Positions 18,044 through 27,382 of a DNA stretch of 64,000 nt are shown here, in pieces. Location of the stretch: NCBI RefSeq assembly GCF_003293745.1, contig NZ_PTLZ01000002.1, positions 434,001 to 498,000 of the forward strand, in the 5' to 3' direction. Position numbers and translations under genes: made by a program. The notes under the pieces were generated by a model. It ran no database searches and had not been told where the DNA came from. It saw only the letters and a program-made list of their open reading frames with translations. The stretch is from Herminiimonas fonticola (GTDB lineage Bacteria > Pseudomonadota > Gammaproteobacteria > Burkholderiales > Burkholderiaceae_D). Numbering within the stretch: the stretch's first letter is position 1; each line of letters opens with the position of its first letter.

Positions 18044-20287
18044 TTAGGTCGTTTTATGGGTACGCAACCAGTCGTGCAGTGCATCTGAAGTCAAGGGTTT
18101 TGAAAACAAATAGCCTTGTCCATAAGGGCAGCCGAGTTCGGTCAGAATTTTTGCTTGTCGCTCATCTTCAACGCCTTCGGCGATGATATCCAGCTCCAGA
18201 TTGCGGCCTAACTGAATGATCATTTCTGCGATGCTGCTGCCGCGCGAAGAATCGGTAATTTCCATGACGAATGCTCGATCGATTTTGAGTCTATCGACGC
18301 TCAATTTTTGCAAATGGCTGAGCGATGAGAAACCGGTGCCGAAGTCATCAATGGCAATGCTGACGCCGGTTTCTGTAATTTGATCGAGCAATTTGATCAG
18401 TGCGTCCGGCTCTTCCATCGCCATCGATTCTGTGATTTCAAGCTCAATGCAATGCGGTGGAGCATTGGTGTCTTCCAATGCCTTGCGCAGCATGCTGAGA
18501 AAATGCGGATGACGGAATTGAACCTGCGATACATTGACCGACATCATGAAGTTGGGAAAGCCATGACGTTGAATGCGCACCAACTCCTGGCAAGCCTGGC
18601 GCAATACCCATTCGCCGAGCTCGATGATCAGGCCGGAGTATTCCGCAATCGGAATAAAGCGGCTTGGTGAAATCATCGTTTTATCTTCTGTCTGCCAGCG
18701 CAATAACGCTTCTGCGCCCACAGGCAAACGCGTGACCATATCGATCTGCGGTTGGTAGACGACGAACAGGTGTCTTTCTTCAAACGCGGCACGCAGTGCA
18801 TGCATCATATTCACGCGTTCGCGTATGTCTATACCCATGCTGCGCGAGAAATGCAGATAACCGGTGCGTTGCTGCAGCTTGGCGCGTTTCAACGCAATAT
18901 GGGCATTCTTCAGCGCTTCAACACCGCGGCCCTCGTGCTCTGATAAACGTACCAAGCCCACCGTGGCAGAAAGCTGTACATCCTGCCCATCAATACTGAA
19001 CGGTCGTTCAAATTGCGCCAATACCGCTGCCGGATTTACCTGGATGTCATCGCCCAGTACGCCAAACGTATCGCCACCCACGCGCGCCACAACCAGTCTG
19101 TCGCCCAAACGCGATTGCAGGCGCGACGCAACAGACAGCAACAACAGGTCGCCGAATTGATGTCCCAGCGTATCGTTGGTTTCAGCAAAATGATCGATGT
19201 CGATCAGTGCCAGTGTGGTTGGTTTATCTGTCGTTGAGATCAGGTTGTCGTCGATGATTTCTTTGAGGCGCGTGCGATTCGGTAGTTTTGTCAGCGAATC
19301 GTAGAAGGCAGAATTGTGCAGATTTGTGACCAGCATGATGTTGGCGAGGCCAACTGAAATATTGCTGCAAAAAACTTCCAGTAATCGCAGAGCCGTGTCG
19401 TTTAACGGTCTATCGATATGGAAGAAGGCTGCGAAGTCGTTGATAGCGTTGCCGCCAAAGTGCAGTGCTGTAAATTCGCGTCCATAAATATTGCGGCGTT
19501 CGTTGAGGGCGCGACGCAAGGCATGACCGATTTGCTCATCTTCCAATGTGGATACAGAATGATTCAGCAGATTCCGGTATTTGCCGGCAGCTGCGACCAC
19601 AAATAATTCGGTGTCCTGATTTTGCAACGTTTCGCGTACGCAAAAAAGACCATTAGGCTGGATATCCAGCAAGTGGGAAATTTGTCTGAGGACGCCGTTT
19701 GTAAATTCTTCCAGCGTTTGTAGTGCCATCAATTCGGTGCTTGCGCGCAAGATCATGTCCAGGCCGCGGCTGCTTGAATTGATGGTACAGATTTGTTCGT
19801 AAGAACGGATGGCCGCAGTGACGACTGTATATAACTTGATACGTGTCAGTTCGGATTTCGTCTTGTAATCATTGATATCGAATTGCTGGATAGCGTCGAT
19901 TTCCGGCGCGTAGCCAGGTTGACCGGTGCGCAGGATAATGCGCACTTCGGTTCTGTGCAAGACATCGCGTATGTAATGAACGAGTTGCAGACCTTCATCC
20001 TGCTGTTCCATGACAACGTCCAGCAAAATGACCGCAACATTCGGTTCATTTGCCAGGATCGCGCGCGCTTGCTGCGCAGAGTAAGCGTGTAGAAATGACA
20101 GCGGTCGATTTTGTATTTCAACGTTGCTGAGGGCAAAGGTTGTTGCTGAATGGACGTCTGCATCATCATCGATGATCATGACCTGCCAAACATCCTTGCT
20201 TGTACCCAGAGTATTGTTGTCGGATGGTGTTGCAGCTTCATCCAGAAATACAAGGTCATCCTCGCTATGGCTGACCGACTTGCTCAT
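18044..20287 (-). CDS. Response regulator with DUF3369, degenerate GGDEF and EAL domains
   Basis: 747 residues. REC is at about 34-160, with IIDDDADVH acid residues and phospho-acceptor Asp90 in VILLDVVME. DUF3369 follows (175-345), then GGDEF (350-480) and EAL (495-740). The GGDEF signature reads GGDTF, which predicts loss of diguanylate cyclase activity. The EAL domain keeps GAEALLRW, NVSQVQF, ELEITES, IDDFGTGFSS and EGVED, so phosphodiesterase activity on c-di-GMP is likely. The ATG at 20287 has a GGAGAAGG-type site. It is followed by a histidine kinase gene on the same strand, giving a probable two-component system that lowers c-di-GMP on signal. Confidence 0.93.
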   Translation of the reverse strand: MSKSVSHSEDDLVFLDEAATPSDNNTLGTSKDVWQVMIIDDDADVHSATTFALSNVEIQNRPLSFLHAYSAQQARAILANEPNVAVILLDVVMEQQDEGLQLVHYIRDVLHRTEVRIILRTGQPGYAPEIDAIQQFDINDYKTKSELTRIKLYTVVTAAIRSYEQICTINSSSRGLDMILRASTELMALQTLEEFTNGVLRQISHLLDIQPNGLFCVRETLQNQDTELFVVAAAGKYRNLLNHSVSTLEDEQIGHALRRALNERRNIYGREFTALHFGGNAINDFAAFFHIDRPLNDTALRLLEVFCSNISVGLANIMLVTNLHNSAFYDSLTKLPNRTRLKEIIDDNLISTTDKPTTLALIDIDHFAETNDTLGHQFGDLLLLSVASRLQSRLGDRLVVARVGGDTFGVLGDDIQVNPAAVLAQFERPFSIDGQDVQLSATVGLVRLSEHEGRGVEALKNAHIALKRAKLQQRTGYLHFSRSMGIDIRERVNMMHALRAAFEERHLFVVYQPQIDMVTRLPVGAEALLRWQTEDKTMISPSRFIPIAEYSGLIIELGEWVLRQACQELVRIQRHGFPNFMMSVNVSQVQFRHPHFLSMLRKALEDTNAPPHCIELEITESMAMEEPDALIKLLDQITETGVSIAIDDFGTGFSSLSHLQKLSVDRLKIDRAFVMEITDSSRGSSIAEMIIQLGRNLELDIIAEGVEDERQAKILTELGCPYGQGYLFSKPLTSDALHDWLRTHKTT

Positions 20288-20430
20288 GTTGCCTTCTCCG
20301 GGATTTGGTTTTTATAGTATGGAAACCGTATATTGCACACCGATTTAACATACGGCAATGATTTTTCTTGAAGTATTTGTGTTCTGCGCACTGGTAGAAT
20401 GGTGCTTTATTCAATTGATCATTAACCATC

Positions 20431-21531
20431 ATGTCCGGTAATACATTTGGCACACTCTTTACTGTCACCACTTTTGGCGAATCTCACGGTCCCGCGATCG
20501 GTTGCGTAATCGATGGTTGTCCGCCTGGCATGGTGTTGTCAGAAGCCGACATTCAGCTCGATCTGGATCGCCGTAAGCCAGGGACCTCGCGTCATGTGAC
20601 CCAACGTCAGGAATCGGATACCGTCGAAATCCTGTCCGGCGTGTTTGAAGGCAAGACAACCGGTACGCCGATTGCGCTGTTGATTCGCAACGAAGACCAG
20701 CGCAGCAAGGACTACGGCAATATCACCGACACTTTCCGCCCTGGTCATGCCGATTACACGTACTGGCATAAGTACGGTATCCGCGATCCGCGTGGTGGTG
20801 GCCGTTCATCTGCTCGCCTGACGGCGCCGGTAGTCGGCGCTGCAGCGATTGCGAAGAAGTGGTTGCTGGAACAATACGGCACTACCTTCAAAGGTTGCAT
20901 GAGTCAGTTGGGCGAAATTGAAATCCCGTTCGAGAACTGGGCGCACGTTCCTGAAAACCCATTCTTCTCGGCCAATGCAAGCATACTTCCGCAGCTGGAA
21001 GCGTATATGGATGACTTGCGCAAGAACGGCGATTCCTGCGGTGCGCGCATCGACGTCGTTGCCGAGAATGTGCCGATCGGACTGGGTGAGCCGATTTACG
21101 ACAAGCTGGATGCGGAAATCGCTTACGCATTGATGGGCATCAATGCCGTCAAGGGTGTGGAGATAGGTGCAGGCTTCAAGTCGGTTGCGCAAAAAGGAAC
21201 AGAGCACGGCGATGAATTGACGCCTGGCGGTTTTGCCAGCAATAACGCAGGTGGCGTGCTGGGCGGAATTTCAACCGGGCAGAACATCACGGCGTCGATT
21301 GCGATCAAACCGACATCCAGTATTCGTACCGCACGTCATTCGATAGATAAAGTCGGCAATCCGATCATGGTTGAAACGCTGGGTCGACATGATCCTTGCG
21401 TTGGCATTCGGGCCACGCCTATCGCTGAAGCCATGCTGGCATTGGTGCTGATGGATCATGCCTTGCGTCACCGTGCGCAATGTGGCGACGTCAAGGTCAG
21501 TACGCCGCAGATTCCTGCCAGTGCAGGTTGA
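20431..21531 (+). CDS. aroC: Chorismate synthase
   Basis: 366 residues. It makes chorismate from 5-enolpyruvylshikimate-3-phosphate, the last shikimate step, using reduced FMN. Signatures are [36 protein letters not shown] and [11 protein letters not shown], with the FMN- and substrate-binding His and Arg residues in place. Length is normal. The ATG at 20431 has only a weak ribosome site. The M48 peptidase gene follows after 44 bases, so the two may be cotranscribed. Confidence 0.97.
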   Translation: MSGNTFGTLFTVTTFGESHGPAIGCVIDGCPPGMVLSEADIQLDLDRRKPGTSRHVTQRQESDTVEILSGVFEGKTTGTPIALLIRNEDQRSKDYGNITDTFRPGHADYTYWHKYGIRDPRGGGRSSARLTAPVVGAAAIAKKWLLEQYGTTFKGCMSQLGEIEIPFENWAHVPENPFFSANASILPQLEAYMDDLRKNGDSCGARIDVVAENVPIGLGEPIYDKLDAEIAYALMGINAVKGVEIGAGFKSVAQKGTEHGDELTPGGFASNNAGGVLGGISTGQNITASIAIKPTSSIRTARHSIDKVGNPIMVETLGRHDPCVGIRATPIAEAMLALVLMDHALRHRAQCGDVKVSTPQIPASAG

Positions 21532-21575
21532 TTTTTAGTCGCAGTGTTTTTCTGAATTTTCGATAAGGAGCCGGA

Positions 21576-22403
21576 TTGAAACTCTTTAAATCGCATTCTA
21601 TTCACGCGTCGACTATTCTTGTTTTCTCGGTGCTGACCTTGTCCGCCTGCGAAACCGTACAAACCACGCAAGGCGGAGTGGTTGGGGTTGATCGCAGCCA
21701 AAGAATGGCGATTTCGGCGCAGCAACTGGATCAAGCTGCATCCAAGCAGTACGGTGAATTGATCGCGGAAGAAAAGAAGAAAAACAATCTCAACCGCGAT
21801 TCGGCACAAGTCGCACGCGTACGCTCTATTTCGAATCGTCTGATTGCACAAACACCTGCTTTCCGCCCTGACGCAAAAGCTTGGCAGTGGGAAGTCAATG
21901 TACTGACCTCGGCTGAAGTCAATGCGTGGTGCATGCCAGGCGGGAAAATTGCGGTCTATAGTGGTCTGATCGAGAAACTCAAGGTAACGGACGATGAGCT
22001 GGCCGCAGTCATCGGCCATGAAATCTCACACGCCTTGCGTGAACATGCACGTGAGCGCGCGTCGAGTCAGATGGTTGCCGGTAGTGTTATTTCGATTGGT
22101 TCTGCTTTGTTCGGCGTTGGCAGTCTAGGTCAAACAGGTGCTGAATACGCGTACATGGGCGTGATTGGCCTGCCGAATTCACGCGAGCATGAAAGAGAAG
22201 CCGACCGCATTGGTGTCGAATTGGCCGCGCGTGCCGGTTACGATCCGCGTGCCGCGATTACGCTATGGCAAAAAATGGGGCAGGTCGGCGGCAGTGCGCC
22301 ACCTGCATTTCTATCTACCCATCCATCGAGTGCCGATCGCAGCAGCGATCTGGCGGTATACGCGCAACGCGTGATGCCACTTTATCTACAAACCAAAAAA
22401 TAG
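21576..22403 (+). CDS. M48 family metallopeptidase lipoprotein (LoiP/BepA-like)
   Basis: 275 residues. A lipoprotein signal ends in LTLSAC (lipid on Cys26 or so), and the C-terminal M48 domain has the zinc motif HEISHALREH and the third ligand region EREADRIG. Such proteases degrade or handle misfolded outer-membrane proteins. The start is a TTG at 21576 with a good AAGGAG site 7 bases before it; no ATG or GTG lies between the ribosome site and the signal peptide, so TTG is well supported. It follows aroC closely. Confidence 0.9.
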   Translation: MKLFKSHSIHASTILVFSVLTLSACETVQTTQGGVVGVDRSQRMAISAQQLDQAASKQYGELIAEEKKKNNLNRDSAQVARVRSISNRLIAQTPAFRPDAKAWQWEVNVLTSAEVNAWCMPGGKIAVYSGLIEKLKVTDDELAAVIGHEISHALREHARERASSQMVAGSVISIGSALFGVGSLGQTGAEYAYMGVIGLPNSREHEREADRIGVELAARAGYDPRAAITLWQKMGQVGGSAPPAFLSTHPSSADRSSDLAVYAQRVMPLYLQTKK

Positions 22404-22568
22404 ACCTCCATAGCAGGGCATTGCTTTAAATGTAATTACCCTCATGTTGGAGGTGCCACACGCTTTTCGGCGTGCGCGTAGCCGTTTCCTGCAATGGAGA
22501 TGCGCTAAATATGGCATAATTAAAGGCTGTTTATATCAGTCGTTACTGACTTACTTTGGCACACGAAT

Positions 22569-23969
22569 ATGGCTCAAACGCTCTACGATAAACTCTGGCA
22601 ATCGCACGTTGTTGAAACCGGCGACGATGGCACAACCGTGCTTTACATCGATCGTCATCTGTTGCATGAAGTCACCAGCCCGCAGGCTTTTGAAGGCTTG
22701 AAGCTGGCTGGTCGTCGCCCATGGCGCGTCTCCGCCAATCTGATGGTGGCGGATCACAATGTGCCGACTACCGACCGCTCGGAAGGGATTGCAGATCCGA
22801 CATCGCGCCTGCAGGTTGAAACGCTGGATCACAATGCACACGAATACGGCTTGACCTATTTCAGCATGCGCGACAAGCGTCAAGGTATCGTGCACGTAAT
22901 CGGACCTGAGCAAGGTGCAACTTTGCCCGGCATGACCGTGGTTTGCGGTGATTCGCACACGTCCACACATGGCGCGTTTGGCGCATTGGCGCACGGCATA
23001 GGCACGTCGGAAGTCGAGCACGTACTTGCGACGCAAACCTTGCTGGCGCAAAAATCCAAAGCGATGCTGGTACAGGTCGACGGTCCATTGCCGCTTGGCG
23101 TCACTGCAAAAGACATCGTGTTGGCCATTATTGGCAAAATCGGCACCGCAGGCGGCACCGGTTATGCAATTGAATTTGCCGGTTCGACCATACGTTCCTT
23201 GTCGATGGAAGGTCGCATGACCATCTGCAATATGGCTATCGAAGCAGGCGCACGTGCCGGCATGGTCGGCGTCGACGAAACCACGATCAATTACGTCAAG
23301 GGCCGTCCTTTGTCGCCTGTCGGCCCGCACTGGGATCGCGCAGTCGAATACTGGCGTACCTTGCATTCCGATGCCGGTGCCAAGTTCGATATGGTCGTGA
23401 CCTTGAACGCTGCAGAAATCAAACCGCAAGTCAGTTGGGGCACATCGCCAGAGATGGTCGTGTCGGTTGATGGTCGCGTACCTGATCCGGATAAAGAAAA
23501 AGATGCAACCAAGCGTGACGGTATGGAAAAAGCGCTTGTGTACATGGGGCTGAAGCCAAACACGCCGATTACCGATATCCGTATCGATAAAGTGTTCATC
23601 GGTTCCTGCACCAATTCACGCATAGAAGATTTGCGCGCTGCTGCTGCTGTAGTACGTGGCAAGCATCGTGCCTCGAATGTGAAACTGGCGATGGTGGTGC
23701 CAGGCTCGGGATTGGTCAAAGAGCAGGCAGAACGCGAAGGTTTGGACAAGATTTTCAAGGCGGCTGGTTTCGAATGGCGTGAGCCGGGTTGTTCCATGTG
23801 TCTGGCTATGAATGCTGATCGTCTGGAGCCGGGTGAGCGTTGTGCGTCGACCTCGAATCGCAATTTCGAAGGACGTCAGGGTGCAGGCGGCCGCACGCAT
23901 CTGGTTAGTCCGGCGATGGCTGCAGCTGCCGGTATTGAAGGCCATTTTGTTGATGTTCGGGCGTTGTAA
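22569..23969 (+). CDS. leuC: 3-isopropylmalate dehydratase large subunit
   Basis: 466 residues. With LeuD it isomerises 2- to 3-isopropylmalate in leucine synthesis, using a [4Fe-4S] cluster. The cluster cysteines are seen in GSCTNSR and [31 protein letters not shown] is the aconitase-fold substrate region, read in two parts. The ATG at 22569 starts [10 protein letters not shown] as in relatives. It begins a leuC-(entericidin)-leuD-leuB-asd run. A 165-base leader precedes it, with two small inverted repeats (ACCTCCA/TGGAGGT and CACGC/GCGTG). Confidence 0.97.
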   Translation: MAQTLYDKLWQSHVVETGDDGTTVLYIDRHLLHEVTSPQAFEGLKLAGRRPWRVSANLMVADHNVPTTDRSEGIADPTSRLQVETLDHNAHEYGLTYFSMRDKRQGIVHVIGPEQGATLPGMTVVCGDSHTSTHGAFGALAHGIGTSEVEHVLATQTLLAQKSKAMLVQVDGPLPLGVTAKDIVLAIIGKIGTAGGTGYAIEFAGSTIRSLSMEGRMTICNMAIEAGARAGMVGVDETTINYVKGRPLSPVGPHWDRAVEYWRTLHSDAGAKFDMVVTLNAAEIKPQVSWGTSPEMVVSVDGRVPDPDKEKDATKRDGMEKALVYMGLKPNTPITDIRIDKVFIGSCTNSRIEDLRAAAAVVRGKHRASNVKLAMVVPGSGLVKEQAEREGLDKIFKAAGFEWREPGCSMCLAMNADRLEPGERCASTSNRNFEGRQGAGGRTHLVSPAMAAAAGIEGHFVDVRAL

Positions 23970-23987
23970 ATAAAACTGGGGAAAAAC

Positions 23988-24119
23988 ATGAAAAAAACAG
24001 TTTCGATATTTTTGCTGATCGCATTTTCCGGTCTGCTGACAGCTTGCAATACGATGAGTGGCTTGGGTAAGGATGTGGAGCACCTGGGCGACAAGATACA
24101 AAATAAGGCTGCGAAATAA
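23988..24119 (+). CDS. Entericidin-like small lipoprotein
   Basis: 43 residues. A lipoprotein signal peptide (MKKTVSIFLLIAFSGLLTAC) is followed by NTMSGLGKDVEHLGDKIQNK, the typical entericidin A/B core with its GxGKDxxxxGxKI pattern. Entericidins are small membrane lipoproteins; EcnA/EcnB of E. coli act as an antidote/toxin pair under stress. Only one is present here. The ATG at 23988 follows a GGGGA site. It lies 18 bases after leuC and 84 before leuD, in the same direction, so it should be cotranscribed with leucine genes. Confidence 0.88.
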   Translation: MKKTVSIFLLIAFSGLLTACNTMSGLGKDVEHLGDKIQNKAAK

Positions 24120-24203
24120 CGCGCTTGTGTCGCTGCGCGGATGAGAAAATTGAATCAGTGCGGCAACGCTTAGTCGTTGCCACACATGTTAATAGTTGGA
24201 AGT

Positions 24204-24851
24204 ATGGAAAAATTTAATATTCTTGATGGTTTGGTTGCACCGCTGGATCGTGCAAATGTCGATACCGACGCCATCATTCCGAAACAGTTTTTGAAATCGA
24301 TACAACGCACCGGTTTCGGTCCGAACCTGTTCGATGAATGGCGCTATCTGGATCAAGGCGAGCCGGGCAAGGATAATTCCACTCGTCCCTTGAACCCTGA
24401 TTTTGTGCTGAATCAAGCGCGCTATCAAGGTGCTCAGATTTTATTGGCGCGCAAGAATTTCGGCTGCGGCTCCTCACGCGAACATGCGCCGTGGGCCTTG
24501 AGCCAGTATGGTTTTCGCGCGATTGTTGCGCCCAGCTTTGCCGATATTTTCTTCAATAACTGTTACAAAAACGGCTTGCTGCCAGTCGTGTTGACTGAAT
24601 TGCAAATCGATCATTTGTTCAACGAGGTCAAGGCTTTCCCTGGCTACCATCTGGTGATCGATCTGGAAAAGCAAATCATAGGTACCAGCAACGGTAGCGT
24701 TGCCTATCCATTCGACATTGATGCTTTCCGCAAATACTGTTTGTTGAACGGTTTCGATGACATCGGCCTGACTTTGCAAAAGGCCGACAAGATACGCGAG
24801 TATGAAGAGCGTCATCTTGCTGCTCAGCCTTGGCTCTCGAACACTATTTAA
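24204..24851 (+). CDS. leuD: 3-isopropylmalate dehydratase small subunit
   Basis: 215 residues, the swivel domain partner of LeuC. Signatures: [29 protein letters not shown] and [19 protein letters not shown] choose ATG 24204 (MEKFNILDG), which has a GGAAG site and aligns with known LeuD starts; the frame extends to 24177 without support. Cytoplasmic. It is third in the leuC-entericidin-leuD-leuB order. Confidence 0.96.
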   Translation: MEKFNILDGLVAPLDRANVDTDAIIPKQFLKSIQRTGFGPNLFDEWRYLDQGEPGKDNSTRPLNPDFVLNQARYQGAQILLARKNFGCGSSREHAPWALSQYGFRAIVAPSFADIFFNNCYKNGLLPVVLTELQIDHLFNEVKAFPGYHLVIDLEKQIIGTSNGSVAYPFDIDAFRKYCLLNGFDDIGLTLQKADKIREYEERHLAAQPWLSNTI

Positions 24852-24936
24852 CGACGCGTATCATACGATTTGATACGTACGGCTTGGTATCAAGCCGCGC
24901 TTTCCCTCTTTTTTTAATTCTTACTGAAGTTATCAA

Positions 24937-26007
24937 ATGAAAATTGCAATTCTGCCAGGCGATGGCATTGGTCCGGAAATCATGAATCAAGCAGTCAAGG
25001 TGATGAACGCCTTGGGTGAAAAGTTTGAAACCGAAACCGTGCCGGTCGGCGGAGCAGCATATGCAGAGCAAGGTCATCCATTGCCGGAATCGACCTTGAA
25101 GGTCGCGAAAGAAGCGGACGCTATTTTGTTCGGTGCCGTTGGCGATTTCAAATACGACACGCTGGAACGTTCGCTGCGCCCTGAGCAAGCGATTCTCGGC
25201 CTGCGCAAGCATCTGGGTTTGTTTGCCAACTTCCGTCCTGCGATTCTGTATCCGGAACTGGCTGGTGCGTCGTCCTTGAAACCGGAAATCGTTTCCGGCC
25301 TCGACATCATGATCGTGCGCGAATTGACTGGTGACATTTACTTCGGCCAACCGCGCGGTATGCGCGAAGCACCGGACGGTCCGTTCAAGGGCTCGCGTGA
25401 AGGTTTCGACACCATGCGTTACAGCGAACCAGAAATTCGCCGCATTGCGCACGTCGCATTCCAGGCTGCGCAAAAACGCAGCAAGCGTTTGACCAGCGTC
25501 GATAAAGCTAACGTATTGGAAACCTTCCAGTTCTGGCGCGATGTGGTCACCGACGTGCACAAGGAATACAAAGACGTCAAACTTGATCACATGTACGTCG
25601 ATAACGCAGCAATGCAATTGGTACGCGCACCGAAAGAATTCGACGTTGTTGTCACCGGTAATATGTTTGGCGACATCCTGTCCGACGCAGCAGCAATGTT
25701 GACCGGTTCTATCGGCATGTTGCCATCGGCTTCTCTGGATGCAAACAACAAGGGTTTGTACGAACCTTCTCACGGTTCGGCTCCTGATATCGCAGGCAAG
25801 GATATCGCCAACCCATTGGCACAAATCCTGTCGCTGGCGATGATGTTGCGTTATTCACTGGCCAAGACCGAGCAGGCTGATCGTATTGAAGCTGCAGTGA
25901 AGTCGGTATTGAAGCAAGGCTTGCGTACGGTAGATATCTACGAAGCCGGCACCACCAAAGTCAGCACGACGCAAATGGGTGATGCAGTCGTTAAGGCGTT
26001 GGCATAA
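24937..26007 (+). CDS. leuB: 3-isopropylmalate dehydrogenase
   Basis: 356 residues. It oxidises and decarboxylates 3-isopropylmalate to 2-oxoisocaproate with [12 protein letters not shown] opens the protein. The substrate Arg residues lie in the [17 protein letters not shown] stretch, and [17 protein letters not shown] carries the metal-binding Asp residues; [15 protein letters not shown] is the NAD-binding segment. Spacing to leuD is 85 bases. asd follows after about 57 bases with a small hairpin (GGTGC/GCACC) between. Confidence 0.97.
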   Translation: MKIAILPGDGIGPEIMNQAVKVMNALGEKFETETVPVGGAAYAEQGHPLPESTLKVAKEADAILFGAVGDFKYDTLERSLRPEQAILGLRKHLGLFANFRPAILYPELAGASSLKPEIVSGLDIMIVRELTGDIYFGQPRGMREAPDGPFKGSREGFDTMRYSEPEIRRIAHVAFQAAQKRSKRLTSVDKANVLETFQFWRDVVTDVHKEYKDVKLDHMYVDNAAMQLVRAPKEFDVVVTGNMFGDILSDAAAMLTGSIGMLPSASLDANNKGLYEPSHGSAPDIAGKDIANPLAQILSLAMMLRYSLAKTEQADRIEAAVKSVLKQGLRTVDIYEAGTTKVSTTQMGDAVVKALA

Positions 26008-26064
26008 AAATCTGCTGTTTTTTGATTAATGGGTGCGGAAAGCACCTGAATTAAGGAAATGATG

Positions 26065-27171
26065 ATGAAAGTTGTTGGCTTAGTCGGTTGGCGTGGGATG
26101 GTGGGATCGGTCTTGATGCAACGCATGCAGGAAGAGGGCGATTTCGATCTGATCGAACCAGTATTCTTCACAACATCGAACAAGGGGGGCAAAGCCCCTG
26201 CGATGGCGAAGAAGGAAACGACTCTGCAGGACGCCAACGATATCGATGCGCTGAAAAAATGCGACATCATCATTACCTGCCAAGGCGGCGATTACACCAC
26301 CGAAATTTTCCCTAAGCTGCGTGCATCGGGTTGGGACGGTTACTGGATCGATGCGGCATCGACACTGCGTATGAAAGACGACGCCGTCATCATCCTTGAT
26401 CCAGTCAATCAAAATGTGATCACAGACGCATTGGGTCGTGGCGTCAAAAATTACATAGGTGGCAATTGCACCAACTCCATCTTGTTGATGGGTGTCGGTG
26501 GTTTGTTCCGCGAAGGCCTGGTTGAATGGGTCAGCTCGATGACGTATCAAGCAGCATCTGGCGGCGGCGCTAATCACATGCGCGAATTGTTGTCAGGCAT
26601 GGGCGTGGTTCATGGAGCAGTGGCTGATGAACTGGCCACCCCTGCGTCGGCAATTCTGGATATAGACCGCAAGGTTGCGGAAACCATACGCAAGGAAGTG
26701 CCAACCGAATTCTTCGGCGCACCTTTGGCTGGTGGCTTGATCCCTTGGATCGACGCACAACTGGAAAACGGTCAGTCGAAAGAAGAATGGAAAGGCCAAG
26801 CCGAAGTTAACAAAATCCTCGGTAATACCAACACAATTCCAGTTGATGGCTTGTGCGTACGTATCGGTGCTATGCGCTGCCACAGTTTGGCGTTGACGAT
26901 CAAATTGAAGCGTGATGTGCCTTTAGCTGAAATCGAATCCATCATCCGTTCCGGCAATCAATGGGTGAAATGGGTGCCGAATGAGCGCGCCATCACCGTC
27001 AAGGAGTTGACGCCTGCAGCGATCACCGGTGGTCTGGAAATCGGTGTTGGCCGTGTGCGCAAGTTGAATCAAGGGCCAGAGTACATTTCAGCCTTCGTGA
27101 TCGGTGATCAATTGCTGTGGGGCGCGGCAGAACCGCTGCGCCGCATGCTGCGCATCGTGCTGGATCGCTGA
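26065..27171 (+). CDS. asd: Aspartate-semialdehyde dehydrogenase
   Basis: 368 residues. It reduces aspartyl phosphate to aspartate semialdehyde, the branch point to lysine, threonine and methionine. The N-terminal [18 protein letters not shown] is the NADP-binding loop of the Gram-negative type. The catalytic Cys is in GGNCTNS near residue 134, and the active-site His in [12 protein letters not shown]. Three ATG codons lie in a row (26059, 26062, 26065); 26065 gives the best distance to the AAGGA site and matches E. coli Asd. A terminator follows at 27215-27258. Confidence 0.95.
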   Translation: MKVVGLVGWRGMVGSVLMQRMQEEGDFDLIEPVFFTTSNKGGKAPAMAKKETTLQDANDIDALKKCDIIITCQGGDYTTEIFPKLRASGWDGYWIDAASTLRMKDDAVIILDPVNQNVITDALGRGVKNYIGGNCTNSILLMGVGGLFREGLVEWVSSMTYQAASGGGANHMRELLSGMGVVHGAVADELATPASAILDIDRKVAETIRKEVPTEFFGAPLAGGLIPWIDAQLENGQSKEEWKGQAEVNKILGNTNTIPVDGLCVRIGAMRCHSLALTIKLKRDVPLAEIESIIRSGNQWVKWVPNERAITVKELTPAAITGGLEIGVGRVRKLNQGPEYISAFVIGDQLLWGAAEPLRRMLRIVLDR

Positions 27172-27214
27172 TAATCGAATCGTAACTGCATGTGACGTTG
27201 TCACTACGCAACAT

Positions 27215-27258
27215 AAACCCGCCAAATTCGCTCAAATAATGAGCGATTGGCGGGTTTT
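27215..27258 (+). terminator. Terminator after asd
   Basis: AAACCCGCCAA pairs with TTGGCGGGTTT, with an inner CGCTC/GAGCG stem, followed by a short T run. It ends the leucine/asd unit before the FimV-like gene. Confidence 0.8.
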
Positions 27259-27382
27259 AAATTAGTTGCCAATATGGTTGCGCTTGCGCGCGTAAGTCCA
27301 TGATGCTATGGTGAAAGTTCTTAGAAAAACGATAAATAAGCGTTGCTTGTGGTCCCCAACGTACGCTAACGGAATACTCTCC

